Of a DNA stretch of 64,000 nucleotides, positions 44,393 through 54,117 are shown one piece after another (positions within the stretch are counted from its first letter, which is position 1; each line of letters starts with the position of its first letter). This DNA comes from Hymenobacter lapidarius (GTDB lineage: Bacteria; Bacteroidota; Bacteroidia; Cytophagales; Hymenobacteraceae). The DNA is taken from positions 124,001 to 188,000 of the forward strand of contig NZ_MDZB01000109.1 in assembly GCF_001816145.1 (NCBI RefSeq), read 5' to 3'. Made by a program: the position numbers and the translations under genes. The notes beneath the pieces are model-generated. The model did not search any database. It was not told where the DNA came from and saw only the letters and a program-made list of their open reading frames with translations.

Positions 44393-45787
44393 ATGAACGA
44401 CAAGCAGCATACTATCCAGGCGCCCGTTACGGTGCGCGGCATTGGTCTCCACACCGGCGTAGAAGCCACCATGACGTTTTGCCCCGCGCCGGTGGGCCAC
44501 GGCTTCAAGTTTCAGCGCGTGGATTTGCCCGGCCAGCCCGTGGTGGATGCCGATGTGGACAATGTGGTGGACCTGAGCCGCGGCACTACCATTGAGCAAA
44601 ACGGCGCCCGCATCAACACCGTGGAGCACACGCTGGCCGCGCTGGTGGGCATGCAGCTCGACAACGTGCTGATTCAGCTCTCAGGCCCAGAGCCGCCCAT
44701 CATGGACGGCTCGTCGGCTGAGTTCATCAAGGCGCTGGAATCGGTAGGACTAGAAGAACAGAATGCCCTGCGCAACTACTACGAAATCCCGGAGAGCATT
44801 CGGTACGTCGACAACGCCCGGGGCGTCGAAATCGCCGCACTGCCCCTGTCCGACTACCGCCTCACGGTGATGGTGGACTATAACTCGCCCGTGCTGGGCT
44901 CCCAGCACGCCACCCTGGCCGACATCGGCCAGTTTGGGGCCGAGATTGCCTCGTCGCGCACGTTCTGCTTTTTGCACGAGCTGGAAATGCTCTACAAAAA
45001 CAACCTCATTCGCGGCGGCGATTTGAGCAATGCCATTGTGGTGGTCGACCGCGTGGTGACCGACGACGAGCTCAACGACCTGGCTAAAATGCTGGGCAAG
45101 CCCCGCGTCTCGGTTAAAAAAGAAGGCATTCTGAACAACGTGGACCTGCGCCACAAAAACGAGCCCGCCCGCCACAAGCTGCTCGACCTCGTGGGCGACC
45201 TCGCCCTGGTGGGCCGGCCGCTGAAAGGTCAGATTCTGGCCGCCCGCCCCGGCCACGCCGCCAACGTGGCCTTTGCCAAGCGCATCAAGAAAAAGATGCT
45301 GGAGGCGCACAGCAACCCCGTGCCGCAGTACGACCCCAGCCGCGAGCCGGTGATGGACATCAACCGCATCATGCAGGTGCTGCCCCACCGCTACCCGTTC
45401 CTGCTGATTGACAAAATCATTCACCTCGACGACCAGATGGTGACTTCGGTGAAAAACGTGACCATGAACGAGCCGTTCTTTCAGGGCCACTTCCCCGGCA
45501 ACCCCATCATGCCCGGCGTGCTGCAGGTAGAGGCCATGGCCCAGACCGGCGGCATTCTGGTGATGAACACCGTGCCCGACCCCGAGAACTACTGGCAGTA
45601 TTTCCTAGGCATTGAAAATTGCCGGTTCCGCAAAAAAGTATTGCCCGGCGACACCATCCTGTTTCACTGCCAGCTGCTGGCTCCCATTAAGCGCGGCATC
45701 GCCAAAATGCGCGGCCAGGCCTTTGTGAACGGCAAAGTGGTGATGGATGCCGAAATGAGCGCCGCCATCGTTCGCAAAGACGCTTAA
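44393..45787 (+). CDS. lpxC/fabZ: bifunctional LpxC deacetylase / FabZ dehydratase
   Basis: A 464-residue fusion found in Bacteroidetes. The N-terminal part is UDP-3-O-acyl-GlcNAc deacetylase (zinc enzyme): VRGIGLHTG, the first His in [12 protein letters not shown], and the other zinc ligands in [14 protein letters not shown]. The C-terminal 145 residues are (3R)-hydroxyacyl-ACP dehydratase FabZ with the catalytic His in [13 protein letters not shown] and the Glu in [16 protein letters not shown]. It therefore couples lipid A commitment to fatty-acid elongation. The ATG at 44393 follows a repeat arm. Confidence 0.96.
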   Translation: MNDKQHTIQAPVTVRGIGLHTGVEATMTFCPAPVGHGFKFQRVDLPGQPVVDADVDNVVDLSRGTTIEQNGARINTVEHTLAALVGMQLDNVLIQLSGPEPPIMDGSSAEFIKALESVGLEEQNALRNYYEIPESIRYVDNARGVEIAALPLSDYRLTVMVDYNSPVLGSQHATLADIGQFGAEIASSRTFCFLHELEMLYKNNLIRGGDLSNAIVVVDRVVTDDELNDLAKMLGKPRVSVKKEGILNNVDLRHKNEPARHKLLDLVGDLALVGRPLKGQILAARPGHAANVAFAKRIKKKMLEAHSNPVPQYDPSREPVMDINRIMQVLPHRYPFLLIDKIIHLDDQMVTSVKNVTMNEPFFQGHFPGNPIMPGVLQVEAMAQTGGILVMNTVPDPENYWQYFLGIENCRFRKKVLPGDTILFHCQLLAPIKRGIAKMRGQAFVNGKVVMDAEMSAAIVRKDA

Positions 45788-45794
45788 TTTTCAA

Positions 45795-45878
45795 TTATGA
45801 ATGATGAATAATGAGTTATGAATGACTTGTCTACTTGAGTCCATTTGCAATTCATAACTCATAATTTATAATTTATAA
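45795..45878. repeat. AT-rich inverted repeat before lpxA
   Basis: Arms 45795-45823 and 45850-45878 match at 24 of 29 positions, with TATGAATnATGAATnATGAG units. It covers most of the spacer between lpxC/fabZ and lpxA. Confidence 0.6.
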
Positions 45879-45893
45879 TTTTCTGAAAGAAGA

Positions 45894-46703
45894 ATGATTT
45901 CCCCCCTCGCCTACATCCATCCTTCAGCTCGCATTGCGCCGGGCGTAACCGTTGAACCGTTTACGACCATCGCCGCCGATGTCGAAATTGGGGAAGGCAG
46001 CTGGATTGGGCCGAACGTGACCATCATGGACGGGGCCCGCATCGGGAAGCACTGCCAGATATTTCCCGGCGCCGTGGTGAGTGCCGTGCCCCAGGACCTG
46101 AAATTTGCCGGGGAGCAAACCACCGCCTTAATCGGGGACTACACCGTGTTGCGCGAGTGCGTGACGGTGAACCGCGGCACCGTGGACCGGGGCCGGACCG
46201 TAGTGGGCAGCCATTGCCTGCTCCAGGCCTACGTGCACGTAGCGCACGACTGCACCATCGGCGACCATTGCGTGGTTTCCAATTCGGTGCAGATTGCTGG
46301 GCACGTCACGGTGGGCGACTGGGCCATTCTGGGTGGCACCTCGGCCATTCATCAGTTCGTCACGATTGGGGCACACGCTTTTCTGGGGGGCGGCTCTTTG
46401 GTGCGCAAAGACATTCCGCCCTTTGTGAAGGCAGCCCGCGAGCCGTTGACCTACGCCGGTATAAATTCGGTGGGCCTGCGCCGGCGCGGCTTTTCCGAAG
46501 AGCAGGTAAACGAGCTGCACAACCTGTACCGCCTGCTGTTTTTGGGCGGCATGAATACGCAGGATGCCCTGGCCCGCATCGAGGCGGAAATCCGTCCTTC
46601 GGCCGAGCGCGACCTGGCGCTGGACTTTGTGCGGGCCGCCACCCGGGGCATTATCAAAGGCCCGAAGCGCGAACGGACCGACCTCGACGGCGACGCCGAT
46701 TAG
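45894..46703 (+). CDS. lpxA: acyl-ACP--UDP-GlcNAc O-acyltransferase LpxA
   Basis: First acyltransferase of lipid A synthesis, 269 residues. Hexapeptide repeats (IHPSARIAPGVTVEPF, ARIGKHCQIFPGAVVSAVPQ) and the catalytic His region HVAHDCTIGDHCVVSNSVQI are present, with the C-terminal helical domain (GINSVGLRRRGFSEEQVNEL). ATG 45894 opens on YIHPSARI, as usual. It ends 12 bases before the ABC ATPase gene, so the two are likely co-transcribed. Confidence 0.95.
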   Translation: MISPLAYIHPSARIAPGVTVEPFTTIAADVEIGEGSWIGPNVTIMDGARIGKHCQIFPGAVVSAVPQDLKFAGEQTTALIGDYTVLRECVTVNRGTVDRGRTVVGSHCLLQAYVHVAHDCTIGDHCVVSNSVQIAGHVTVGDWAILGGTSAIHQFVTIGAHAFLGGGSLVRKDIPPFVKAAREPLTYAGINSVGLRRRGFSEEQVNELHNLYRLLFLGGMNTQDALARIEAEIRPSAERDLALDFVRAATRGIIKGPKRERTDLDGDAD

Positions 46704-46715
46704 CTCCGGCCCACC

Positions 46716-47345
46716 ATGCAGATTACCGCCGCAGACCTGGGCAAGCGCTTCCAGCGCGACTGGATTTTCCGGGGCCTCACGCGCACGTTCCGGCCCGGTA
46801 GCGCCACCGCCGTGCTGGGGCCTAACGGTGCCGGCAAAAGCACGCTGCTCAACACCCTGTCGGGCCAGCTCCTACCTACAAATGGCACGTTAACCTACGC
46901 CGTGGCGGGCCGGGCCGTGGCCGTAGAGGACGTGCCGCGGCACCTGGCCTACGCGGCCCCCTACCTGGAACTGCTCGAAGAGCTGACGCTGCTGGAGCTA
47001 CTGCAGTTTCATACCCGCTTCAAGCCCCTGCGGCCCCTGGTCACGCTCGATAAGCTGATTGGTTTGATGTACCTGGAAAAAGGGCGCCACCAACTGGTGC
47101 GCGAATTTTCCTCGGGCATGAAGCAACGCCTCAAGTTGGGTCTGGCGCTGTACGCTGACGCGCCCCTGCTCCTGCTCGACGAGCCCACCACCAACCTGGA
47201 CACCACCGGCGTGGCGTGGTACCAGGAGCACGTGCAAGCCACGAAAACCGGCCGCACCCTCCTGCTAAGCTCCAACGTGCCGGCGGAATATGCTTTTTGC
47301 GACGAGCAATTATTGGTGACAGACTACCAAAAAACCACAGCGTAA
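46716..47345 (+). CDS. ABC transporter ATP-binding protein without partner permease
   Basis: A 209-residue ABC ATPase. The Walker A is LGPNGAGKSTLLNTLSG, the signature is FSSGMKQRLKLGLALYADAP, and Walker B is LLLLDEPTTNLDTTG. No membrane protein follows. It closely trails lpxA, so it may serve lipid or envelope traffic with an unlinked permease; that is inference. Confidence 0.85.
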   Translation: MQITAADLGKRFQRDWIFRGLTRTFRPGSATAVLGPNGAGKSTLLNTLSGQLLPTNGTLTYAVAGRAVAVEDVPRHLAYAAPYLELLEELTLLELLQFHTRFKPLRPLVTLDKLIGLMYLEKGRHQLVREFSSGMKQRLKLGLALYADAPLLLLDEPTTNLDTTGVAWYQEHVQATKTGRTLLLSSNVPAEYAFCDEQLLVTDYQKTTA

Positions 47346-47550
47346 CGCAGCCTTGCGACGGCGCCCAAGTGGCTAATTTATTGGAGTAATCGAGCACTAC
47401 TCCTCAGTAATAAAGTGGCCTGGGCTGGCGGCACGGTTCTTTTTGTAGCGCAATGCCACGCCTGAAAATTCAATCGGAAATGAGCCTGCGCCGTATCTTC
47501 GCCTTCACAATAGGTGCATTTATTCACTTCAACTATTATCCGCCCCGGCC

Positions 47551-47916
47551 ATGATTGATAACGACGACTTGGACGACAACTTGCTCGACGACGACGATAA
47601 CCTGGACTCCTATGCCTCGAAGGGCGGCGCGGCCGCGTTGGGCAATTTGGAAGACCGGCTTTCGGCTAAGTACGCCGACTACCTGATGTGGACGGATACG
47701 GGCTCCACGCACGACGAAGCGCTGGACCTAGCCAACATGACAGAGGAGGAATTTGTGGAAGCCGAGCGGGCCGAAAATTCCGACCGCGGCGGTTTCACCA
47801 GCCTTGATGATGACGACGATGACCTCGCCGATGACGACGACGACGATGCCGACGAAGGCTACAGCAGTGGCCGGCGCAATAGCCGCGGCGCCAGCTTCGA
47901 CAGCGACGATTACTAG
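47551..47916 (+). CDS. small, very acidic hypothetical protein
   Basis: A 121-residue protein with Asp-rich tracts at both ends (DDLDDNLLDDDDNLD and DDDDDDLADDDDDDADEG) and a compact central part, NLEDRLSAKYADYLMWTDTG with DEALDLANMTEEEFVEA. No known domain is recognised. The central segment looks folded and is probably the conserved portion. It has no signal peptide. Followed by a strong terminator. Confidence 0.65.
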   Translation: MIDNDDLDDNLLDDDDNLDSYASKGGAAALGNLEDRLSAKYADYLMWTDTGSTHDEALDLANMTEEEFVEAERAENSDRGGFTSLDDDDDDLADDDDDDADEGYSSGRRNSRGASFDSDDY

Positions 47917-47944
47917 ACTACACGCCACAACATACCCGGACAAT

Positions 47945-47990
47945 AAACCAAAAAGTCCCACCTGCGGCTGCGGGTGGGACTTTTTGGTTT
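47945..47990 (+). terminator. intrinsic terminator after the acidic protein gene
   Basis: AAACCAAAAAGTCCCACC (47945-47962) pairs with GGGTGGGACTTTTTGGTTT, ending at 47990. A nine-base loop separates them. Confidence 0.85.
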
Positions 47991-48092
47991 CGTATTCGGA
48001 ATACACAGGGCGTGACTAGAAGTTAATTGGATGCCAGATAGCCAACGAGGTATTGACTGTCTCCCGGCAACTGCCAACGCGCACCCTACCTT

Positions 48093-48944
48093 TTATTTCC
48101 TGCCGAAAACCTGCCTAAGCAAATCGGTGGTGCGGGCAGCGGGATTTTTCCGAATTTTGCCTTCCTCTTTGGCCAGCAGGATAAACAGGCCGTCTACCGC
48201 TTTCTGGGTGGTATAGGCCGTGAGGTCGGTCTGCACAGGTGTCATGAGCGGAATGCGGTTGTACTGGCTGGTCATTTTAGCGTAGGCCTTGCCAGCTCCT
48301 ACCTGGTCGATAGCGGCGCTAATGTCTGGCTGGAACGCGGCAATGAGCTGCGCCTCGGTGGACTTGCGCAGAAACTGGGTGGCCGCATCCGTGGAGCTGC
48401 TGGTAACCAAGGTCAGGGCATCGGTAATGCTGATGTTGGCCAGGGCATTGAGGAAAATATCCTTGGCCTTGGGCGCGGCGGCTTCGGCGGCCCGGTTGAG
48501 CTGGGTTTCAAAGGTGCCAATCAGCGTGTTCATGCCCGGAAACCTACTCAGGGTGGTTTTCATCAGGATGGCATCCTCGGGGAAGGGAATGTGGATGTCG
48601 TCGTTGGTATTGAAGCCATCGGGCTCGGAGGCGAACTCCACCGCCTTCAAAATGCCCTTGTTTAGGGCCTCTTTGATGCCGGCACTGGCCTGCGACTCAG
48701 TGAGGGGCGCAGGTGGCGGCGTGGCGGCAGCAGCGGCAGCGGCTTTGGCGGCGGCGGCATTGGCAGCAGCCGTTTTAGCGGCGGCGGCTTTGGTGGCAGC
48801 GGCTTTTTTGGCGGCGGCGGTCCTGGCCGCTGCGGCTTTGGCGGCGGCGGCTTTCTTAGCGGCGGTGGTTTGGGCGTGGGCGGCGGGGGCCGCCGTGGCC
48901 AGCAGGCCAGCTACCAGCAGGGCGCTGGCAATTCGAATTAGCAT
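48093..48944 (-). CDS. DUF4197 protein with Ala/Lys repeat leader
   Basis: A 283-residue exported protein. The signal peptide (RIASALLVAGLLATAAPAAHA) is followed by about 50 residues of Ala with Lys, Thr and Arg in near-regular spacing (AAAKKAAAAK-type units), then the DUF4197 domain (ITDALTLVTSSSTDAATQFL, IDQVGAGKAYAKMTSQYN, AVDGLFILLAKEEGKIRKNP). The repeat leader should form a long basic helix and is an addition to the usual DUF4197 architecture. The function of DUF4197 is unknown. Confidence 0.85.
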   Translation of the reverse strand: MLIRIASALLVAGLLATAAPAAHAQTTAAKKAAAAKAAAARTAAAKKAAATKAAAAKTAAANAAAAKAAAAAAATPPPAPLTESQASAGIKEALNKGILKAVEFASEPDGFNTNDDIHIPFPEDAILMKTTLSRFPGMNTLIGTFETQLNRAAEAAAPKAKDIFLNALANISITDALTLVTSSSTDAATQFLRKSTEAQLIAAFQPDISAAIDQVGAGKAYAKMTSQYNRIPLMTPVQTDLTAYTTQKAVDGLFILLAKEEGKIRKNPAARTTDLLRQVFGRK

Positions 48945-49032
48945 GGAATAAACTACTGCGACGGGAAAACCGGATGGCCCCTGTGGCTGTCCTTGGACCG
49001 CCGCGTATGCAAATTGAAGACAATTTTGCGGC

Positions 49033-49040
49033 CAAACCTA
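49033..49040 (-). promoter_or_regulatory. possible -7 element for the DUF4197 gene
   Basis: On the minus strand TAGGTTTG fits TAnnTTTG and lies 88 bases before the ATG at 48944. A -33 element at the correct distance is not evident. Confidence 0.3.
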
Positions 49041-49056
49041 TTTTTAACTCCTCCAT

Positions 49057-50364
49057 ATGCCCTCCCCTGCCCCAATTAGTCACATTTCTGATGTACCCAC
49101 CCTCCCTACCGCCCCACCGAATGTAGAAATTATGACCATTGGCGACGAGCTGCTATACGGGCAGGTGGTGGATACCAACTCGGCCTTCATGGGGCAGGAA
49201 TTGGGTAAAATCGGATTGCGCGTGCGGCAGATATCGTCGGTTTCAGACCGGGCCGATGAAATAGTGGCGGCGCTGGACTTGGCCCGGCAGCGGGCCCAGG
49301 TGGTGCTCATCACCGGCGGCCTGGGCCCCACCAAAGACGACCTGACCAAACACGTGCTGGCCCATTACTTCGGCACCGAGCTGATGATGCACGAGCCAAC
49401 GCTGCACCACGTAGAGGAAATATTCCGCCGCTACGACCGGCCCATGCTCGACGTGAACCGGCAGCAGGCCCTGGTGCCCGCCAACTGCACGGTGCTGCAC
49501 AATGCCGTGGGAACCGCGCCCGGCATGTGGTTTTCCGACCAGGGCACCGTGTTTGTGAGCATGCCCGGCGTGCCCTTCGAGATGAAACGCCTGATGACCG
49601 ACCACGTGCTGCCCCGCCTGCAAACGCAGTTCGATTTGGCGCCCATCGAGCACGTGGTGGTGATGACCACCGGCCTGGGAGAATCATTCCTGGCCGCCAA
49701 AATCGCAGATTGGGAAGACGCCCTGCCCCCCAACATCAAGCTGGCCTACCTGCCCAGCTTTGGCGCCGTGCGCCTGCGCCTGACGGGCACCGCCGATGGC
49801 CTGCCCGACCTGCGCGGCCGCATGCTGGCCCTGCTGCCGGTGTTGCGCGAGCGAATCGGCGAGTACATTTTTGCGGAAGAAGAAACTGCCCTGGAGGCCG
49901 CCATTGGCAAGCTGCTGGCCTCCCGGAACCTGACCATTGGCACAGCCGAAAGCTGCACGGGTGGCCTGGTTGCGCACCGGCTTACCGGAGTACCGGGTAG
50001 CTCGGCGTATTTCCGGGGCAGCATCGTGGCGTACCACAACGACATCAAGCAGCAGGAGCTGGGCGTGAAAGCCGAAACACTGGCCCGGTTCGGAGCCGTG
50101 AGCGAAGCCACCGTGCGCGAGATGGCCGAGGGTGCCCGGCAGCGCCTGGGCGTGGACGTGGCCGTAGCCACTAGCGGCATAGCCGGCCCCGGCGGCGCCA
50201 CCGACACCAAGAAAGTGGGCACCGTGTGCCTCGCCTACGCCGACGCCACCCAAACCATCAGCAAAGAATACGTGCTGGACCGCGGCCGCGCCCTCAACGT
50301 GGATTACGCCGCGCAGTCGCTGCTCACCATGCTGCACCAGCAGTTGGCTCAGAAGCGAGGGTAA
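49057..50364 (+). CDS. cinA: CinA-family nicotinamide-nucleotide amidohydrolase
   Basis: A 435-residue CinA. The N-terminal MocF/COG1058 part has IMTIGDELLYGQVVDTNSAF and LITGGLGPTKDDLTKHVL; the C-terminal deamidase domain has TIGTAESCTGGLVAHRLTG, VPGSSAYFRGSIVAYHN and TSGIAGPGGATDTKKVGTV. It recycles NMN to NaMN and may clean up pyridine nucleotides. The ATG at 49057 gives a short extra N-terminus of about 25 residues; a later start is not seen. Convergent with ribBA, 30 bases apart. Confidence 0.94.
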   Translation: MPSPAPISHISDVPTLPTAPPNVEIMTIGDELLYGQVVDTNSAFMGQELGKIGLRVRQISSVSDRADEIVAALDLARQRAQVVLITGGLGPTKDDLTKHVLAHYFGTELMMHEPTLHHVEEIFRRYDRPMLDVNRQQALVPANCTVLHNAVGTAPGMWFSDQGTVFVSMPGVPFEMKRLMTDHVLPRLQTQFDLAPIEHVVVMTTGLGESFLAAKIADWEDALPPNIKLAYLPSFGAVRLRLTGTADGLPDLRGRMLALLPVLRERIGEYIFAEEETALEAAIGKLLASRNLTIGTAESCTGGLVAHRLTGVPGSSAYFRGSIVAYHNDIKQQELGVKAETLARFGAVSEATVREMAEGARQRLGVDVAVATSGIAGPGGATDTKKVGTVCLAYADATQTISKEYVLDRGRALNVDYAAQSLLTMLHQQLAQKRG

Positions 50365-50394
50365 GTTGCTTTTGTGCAATTGTTGTGTTTCAAG

Positions 50395-51645
50395 CTACGC
50401 CACCTTGGGCTGGTCGCTGGGTACTTTACGCATGATGTCGTGGCCCAGTTTGTCGCGCTTGGTGGTCAGGTACGCTTCGTTGTGCGGGTTCGAGCTGATT
50501 TCGATGGGCAGTGTATCCACGATTACCAGGCCGTAGCCTACGAGGCCCGTGCGCTTGCGCGGGTTGTTGGTGAGCAGGCGCATTTCCGTGATGCCGAGGT
50601 CGCGCAGGATTTGAGCGCCCACGCCGTAGTCGCGCTCGTCGCTCTTGAAACCCAGCTCTTCGTTGGCCTGCACGGTGTCGCGGCCCTGCTCCTGGAGTTT
50701 GTAGGCCTTGAGCTTGTTGATGAGGCCAATGCCGCGGCCTTCCTGGTTCATGTACACGACCACGCCGCGGCCTTCGCGCTCAATCTGGCGCATGGCCTGG
50801 TGCAGCTGCGGGCCGCAGTCGCACCGGCAGGAACCGAAAATATCGCCGGTCACGCAGGAGCTGTGCACGCGCACCAATACCGGCTCTGGGCCGCTGATGT
50901 CGCCCTTCACCAGGGCGAGGTGCTGCACGCCGTTGCTGCGCTGAGTGTAGGCATACAGGTCGAAATCGCCCCATTCGGTGGGCATTTTCACGGAAATGTC
51001 ACGGTGAATCAGGCTCTCGTGCGCGAGGCGGTACTTGATGAGGTCCTGCACTGAAATCAGCTTGAGGTCCCACTTCATGGCCACGATTTCCAAATCGGGC
51101 AGCCGCGCCATTTCCCCATCCTCCTTCAGGATTTCGACCAGCACCCCGGCGGGCTCAAACCCAGCCAGACGGGCCAGGTCGACGGCCGCCTCGGTGTGGC
51201 CGGCGCGGCGGAGCACGCCTTCTTTGCGGGCTTTGAGGGGGAAGATGTGGCCCGGCTTGCCCAGCTCTTCGGGCTTGGTGGCGGGGTCGATGAGGGCCAG
51301 AATGGTCTTGCTGCGGTCGGAAGCGGATATGCCGGTGGTCACGCCGTTCTTCAGCAGGTCAACCGATACCGTGAAAGGCGTGGCGTGCAGGGCCGTGTTG
51401 TAGCCCACCATTAGGTCCAGGCCCAGCTCTTCGCAGCGCTGCTCGGGCAGGGAGGCGCACACCAAGCCCCGGCCGTGGGTGGCCATAAAATTGATTATTT
51501 CCGGAGTAGCGCACTGCGCGGCACAGATAAAGTCGCCTTCGTTTTCGCGGTCTTCGTCGTCAACAACAATAACAACCTTGCCCGCGCGGATGTCGGCAAT
51601 GGCGGATTCGATGGTATCAAGCATGGGTGGGGTATTTCGGGCCAT
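50395..51645 (-). CDS. ribBA: RibBA: dihydroxybutanone-phosphate synthase / GTP cyclohydrolase II
   Basis: The entry enzyme of riboflavin synthesis, 416 residues. Residues about 1-205 are DHBP synthase ([55 protein letters not shown]). Residues about 210-400 are GTP cyclohydrolase II with the zinc cysteines in [21 protein letters not shown] and [18 protein letters not shown]. Both active centres look intact. No FMN riboswitch is visible upstream. Confidence 0.96.
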   Translation of the reverse strand: MARNTPPMLDTIESAIADIRAGKVVIVVDDEDRENEGDFICAAQCATPEIINFMATHGRGLVCASLPEQRCEELGLDLMVGYNTALHATPFTVSVDLLKNGVTTGISASDRSKTILALIDPATKPEELGKPGHIFPLKARKEGVLRRAGHTEAAVDLARLAGFEPAGVLVEILKEDGEMARLPDLEIVAMKWDLKLISVQDLIKYRLAHESLIHRDISVKMPTEWGDFDLYAYTQRSNGVQHLALVKGDISGPEPVLVRVHSSCVTGDIFGSCRCDCGPQLHQAMRQIEREGRGVVVYMNQEGRGIGLINKLKAYKLQEQGRDTVQANEELGFKSDERDYGVGAQILRDLGITEMRLLTNNPRKRTGLVGYGLVIVDTLPIEISSNPHNEAYLTTKRDKLGHDIMRKVPSDQPKVA

Positions 51646-51687
51646 AACAGCGGCAGCCGGTGCAAAGTTAGCCCGCCCCGCGGGTCC

Positions 51688-52857
51688 TCACTCGAACAGG
51701 GCGTTGAGGCGGGAAGTGGCGGCGGCCCAATTATAGCTGTTCTTCACAAAAGCCAGCCCGCGAGCGGCTATCTGCGCGGCCCCGGCCGCATCGTCCAGCA
51801 GCGTACTGATGGCGTCGGCCAGGTCCTCACCGCCTTCGGCAACGCATAGCTGCTGCCCGCTGCTGCCGCCCAGGGCATTATTGGCTAGGGGCGTGGTCAC
51901 GCAGGGCAGCTGCATGGCCATGGCTTCCAGCAGCTTGTTTTGCAGGCCAGTACCCACCCGCATGGGGGCCACAAATACCCGGGCCGCCGCATACGCCGCC
52001 CGTATATCCGGCACCCAGCCACTGACTTCGACCTGCGCCGAGGCCAGGGCCTGCACGCGGGGCGCGGGCGTGGTACCGGCAATAAGCAGCCGCGCCGCCG
52101 GGTGCCGGGCGCGTACCAGCGGCATTATTTCTTCGGCCAGAAAGCAGGCGGCGTCCACGTTGGGGTGGTAGCCCATGTTGCCGCAAAACAGCACATCGTA
52201 CTGCTTGGGCGCCAGGGGCCGAGGTTGGAAAAAATCGGTGTCGATGCCATTCAGCACGATGCTCACTTCGTTGCGCCGGGGGTGCTGAATGAGCTGCCGG
52301 TCTTGGTCGCTGATGATGGTGTGGTGCTGAAACCAGCCAAACGCTTCGGCTTCGTACTTCTGCAGCCGCTGCGCTTCGAGGGCCAGCACGGGGCGCTGCC
52401 ACCGGGGGGCCTGGGTGGCCCGGCGCGCCATGCCGGCCGACAGCACATCCATGTAATCCAGGGTCATGGGCAGGCGGCCGGCAGGCGGCCGCAGGTATTC
52501 GGCCATGCGAATAAGCTGGCAGTAAATATGGTCCGGTTTAAAGGCCGCTATCAACCCTTCCAGCTGCCGGTGGGCGGCGGCATCGTAGAAATACCCCACC
52601 TGCAGCGGCCGGCCCGTGGCCAGGGCTTTGGCCATGCTGAGGGCTATGCCGGGCCGGTGCAGCCGGTGCACCACCACGCCGCCCCGGCAGAGCGGGCGCA
52701 CGGCGGCATTCGCCTCGGCGGATACGTCCTCATCGGAAAGCGTGAAAAGGGCAATTTCGTGGCGACTGGCCAAGCACCGCAGCTGGTGGTAGGCCCGCAG
52801 CTTGTCGCCCTTGTCGAGCGGGTACGGGAAACGCGAAAGCAGTACCAGCAGCTTCAT
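51688..52857 (-). CDS. glycosyltransferase, GT4/GT-B type
   Basis: A 389-residue GT-B glycosyltransferase. The N-terminus LLVLLSRFPYPLDKGDKLRA is typical of sugar transferases of the TIGR03087 kind; the C-terminal nucleotide-sugar part has IVLNGIDTDFFQP, VLFCGNMGYHPNVDAACFL and GTGLQNKLLEAMAMQLPCVTT. Its ATG overlaps the stop of the previous glycosyltransferase by four bases (ATGA), so translation is probably coupled. The glycan it builds is not known. Confidence 0.85.
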   Translation of the reverse strand: MKLLVLLSRFPYPLDKGDKLRAYHQLRCLASRHEIALFTLSDEDVSAEANAAVRPLCRGGVVVHRLHRPGIALSMAKALATGRPLQVGYFYDAAAHRQLEGLIAAFKPDHIYCQLIRMAEYLRPPAGRLPMTLDYMDVLSAGMARRATQAPRWQRPVLALEAQRLQKYEAEAFGWFQHHTIISDQDRQLIQHPRRNEVSIVLNGIDTDFFQPRPLAPKQYDVLFCGNMGYHPNVDAACFLAEEIMPLVRARHPAARLLIAGTTPAPRVQALASAQVEVSGWVPDIRAAYAAARVFVAPMRVGTGLQNKLLEAMAMQLPCVTTPLANNALGGSSGQQLCVAEGGEDLADAISTLLDDAAGAAQIAARGLAFVKNSYNWAAATSRLNALFE

Positions 52858-54110
52858 ACGGGCGGGGAATGCGCGGGCGTACCGGCCGGGGCTGGCAACA
52901 GCAGTCGCTGGTATAATTCCACGAACTGCGCCACCACCCGGCGGTTGTCGTAAACATCGGTAGCGGTGCGGGCCGCTTCAGCGCCAATGCGCTGCAGGTC
53001 GAGCTCGCCGCGCGCCCAGGTTCGCAGGGTATGCAGCCAAGCGGCCGCGCCGTCGCGCAGCAGCAGGTTTTGCCCGTCGTGCGCGGCAATGCCCTCGGCC
53101 CCCAGGCTGGTACTGAGAATGGCCTTGCCCAGCGTCATGCCCTCAATGATTTTGACGCGCATGCCGCCCCCGCTGAGCAAGGGCACCAACATCAGCTCGT
53201 ATTGCTGCATAAAACCCGGCGCCGACGCTACGAAGCCCTGCACGAAGACGTTGTCGGTGCGCGGGGCCAGCAGGTGAGCCGGCGTATTGCGGCCGGCAAT
53301 GTGCAGCTCCACGTCGGGCGTTTCGGCGTGAAAGGTGGGCCAGACTTCGCGCAAAAACCACTCGACGCCCTCCTGGTTGGGCAGCCAGTCGAGGGAGCCT
53401 ATCATAAACAGCGTGCGCGGCCGGCCCCGGATGGCGGGGTCGAGTTGCACGCGGCTCAGCTCGACGCCGGCAGGAATGAACACCACCGGCTCCGGGCAGT
53501 GTAGGGCCCGGAGCCGGCTGGCATCGTCGGGGGTAATGGCGGCCACGGCGTCGAACTGCCGCAGGTAGCGCCGCTCAAATTTTTCGAGCCGAGTGGCCAG
53601 GGTTTGCAGGAAATACCGCTTCAGCGCATTGGGTTCGCGCCGGGCCAGCATCTGCCAGATGGTGTATTCCACGTTGTGAGCCCGCAGCACCAGGGGCGGC
53701 ACCCGAAAATCGGCGCGGTGCTGGCGGCCCAGCAGTTCGGCATACCAGGCCACAAAAGTGCCCTCCATTTGCACAATGTCCACTTTTTCGGTGCGCAGGA
53801 TTTCCAGCAGCGCCTCGCCCACTGCGGGGCTCATGAAACGCTCCACGTTGTAGGGCTGGCGACTGAAAAGCAGGTTTTTGAGCGCCTTGGCGGGGGCAAT
53901 GTCGGTGTTCACGTTCACCAGCACCAAGCGCAGGCCGGGGCCCAGGTGCGCAAGGGCATCGGCGGGCTGGCGGTGCTTGGGCGTGTTGATAGCCAGCAGC
54001 GTGACCTGGTGGCCGGCCTGCACCAGACCGGCGGCCACATCGTACATGGCAATGGCGCCGCCGTCGTGGGGCGGAAACGGAACGCGGGGACAGAGCTGAA
54101 GGATGTGCAT
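52854..54110 (-). CDS. glycosyltransferase family 4-like protein
   Basis: A 418-residue GT-B protein. The N-terminus ILQLCPRVPFPPHDGGAIAM binds acceptor, LRAHNVEYTIWQML lies in the middle, and the donor domain has FMIGSLDWLPNQEGVEWFL and VPLLSGGGMRVKIIEGMTLG. It is directly upstream of the second glycosyltransferase, with a four-base overlap, so the pair likely adds two sugars of one surface polysaccharide or glycolipid. Confidence 0.85.
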   Translation of the reverse strand: MHILQLCPRVPFPPHDGGAIAMYDVAAGLVQAGHQVTLLAINTPKHRQPADALAHLGPGLRLVLVNVNTDIAPAKALKNLLFSRQPYNVERFMSPAVGEALLEILRTEKVDIVQMEGTFVAWYAELLGRQHRADFRVPPLVLRAHNVEYTIWQMLARREPNALKRYFLQTLATRLEKFERRYLRQFDAVAAITPDDASRLRALHCPEPVVFIPAGVELSRVQLDPAIRGRPRTLFMIGSLDWLPNQEGVEWFLREVWPTFHAETPDVELHIAGRNTPAHLLAPRTDNVFVQGFVASAPGFMQQYELMLVPLLSGGGMRVKIIEGMTLGKAILSTSLGAEGIAAHDGQNLLLRDGAAAWLHTLRTWARGELDLQRIGAEAARTATDVYDNRRVVAQFVELYQRLLLPAPAGTPAHSPPV

Positions 54111-54117
54111 TTACTTA

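Noticed and set aside
50364..50395. Terminator between cinA and ribBA
   Set aside because: The 30-base gap has no stem of useful length.
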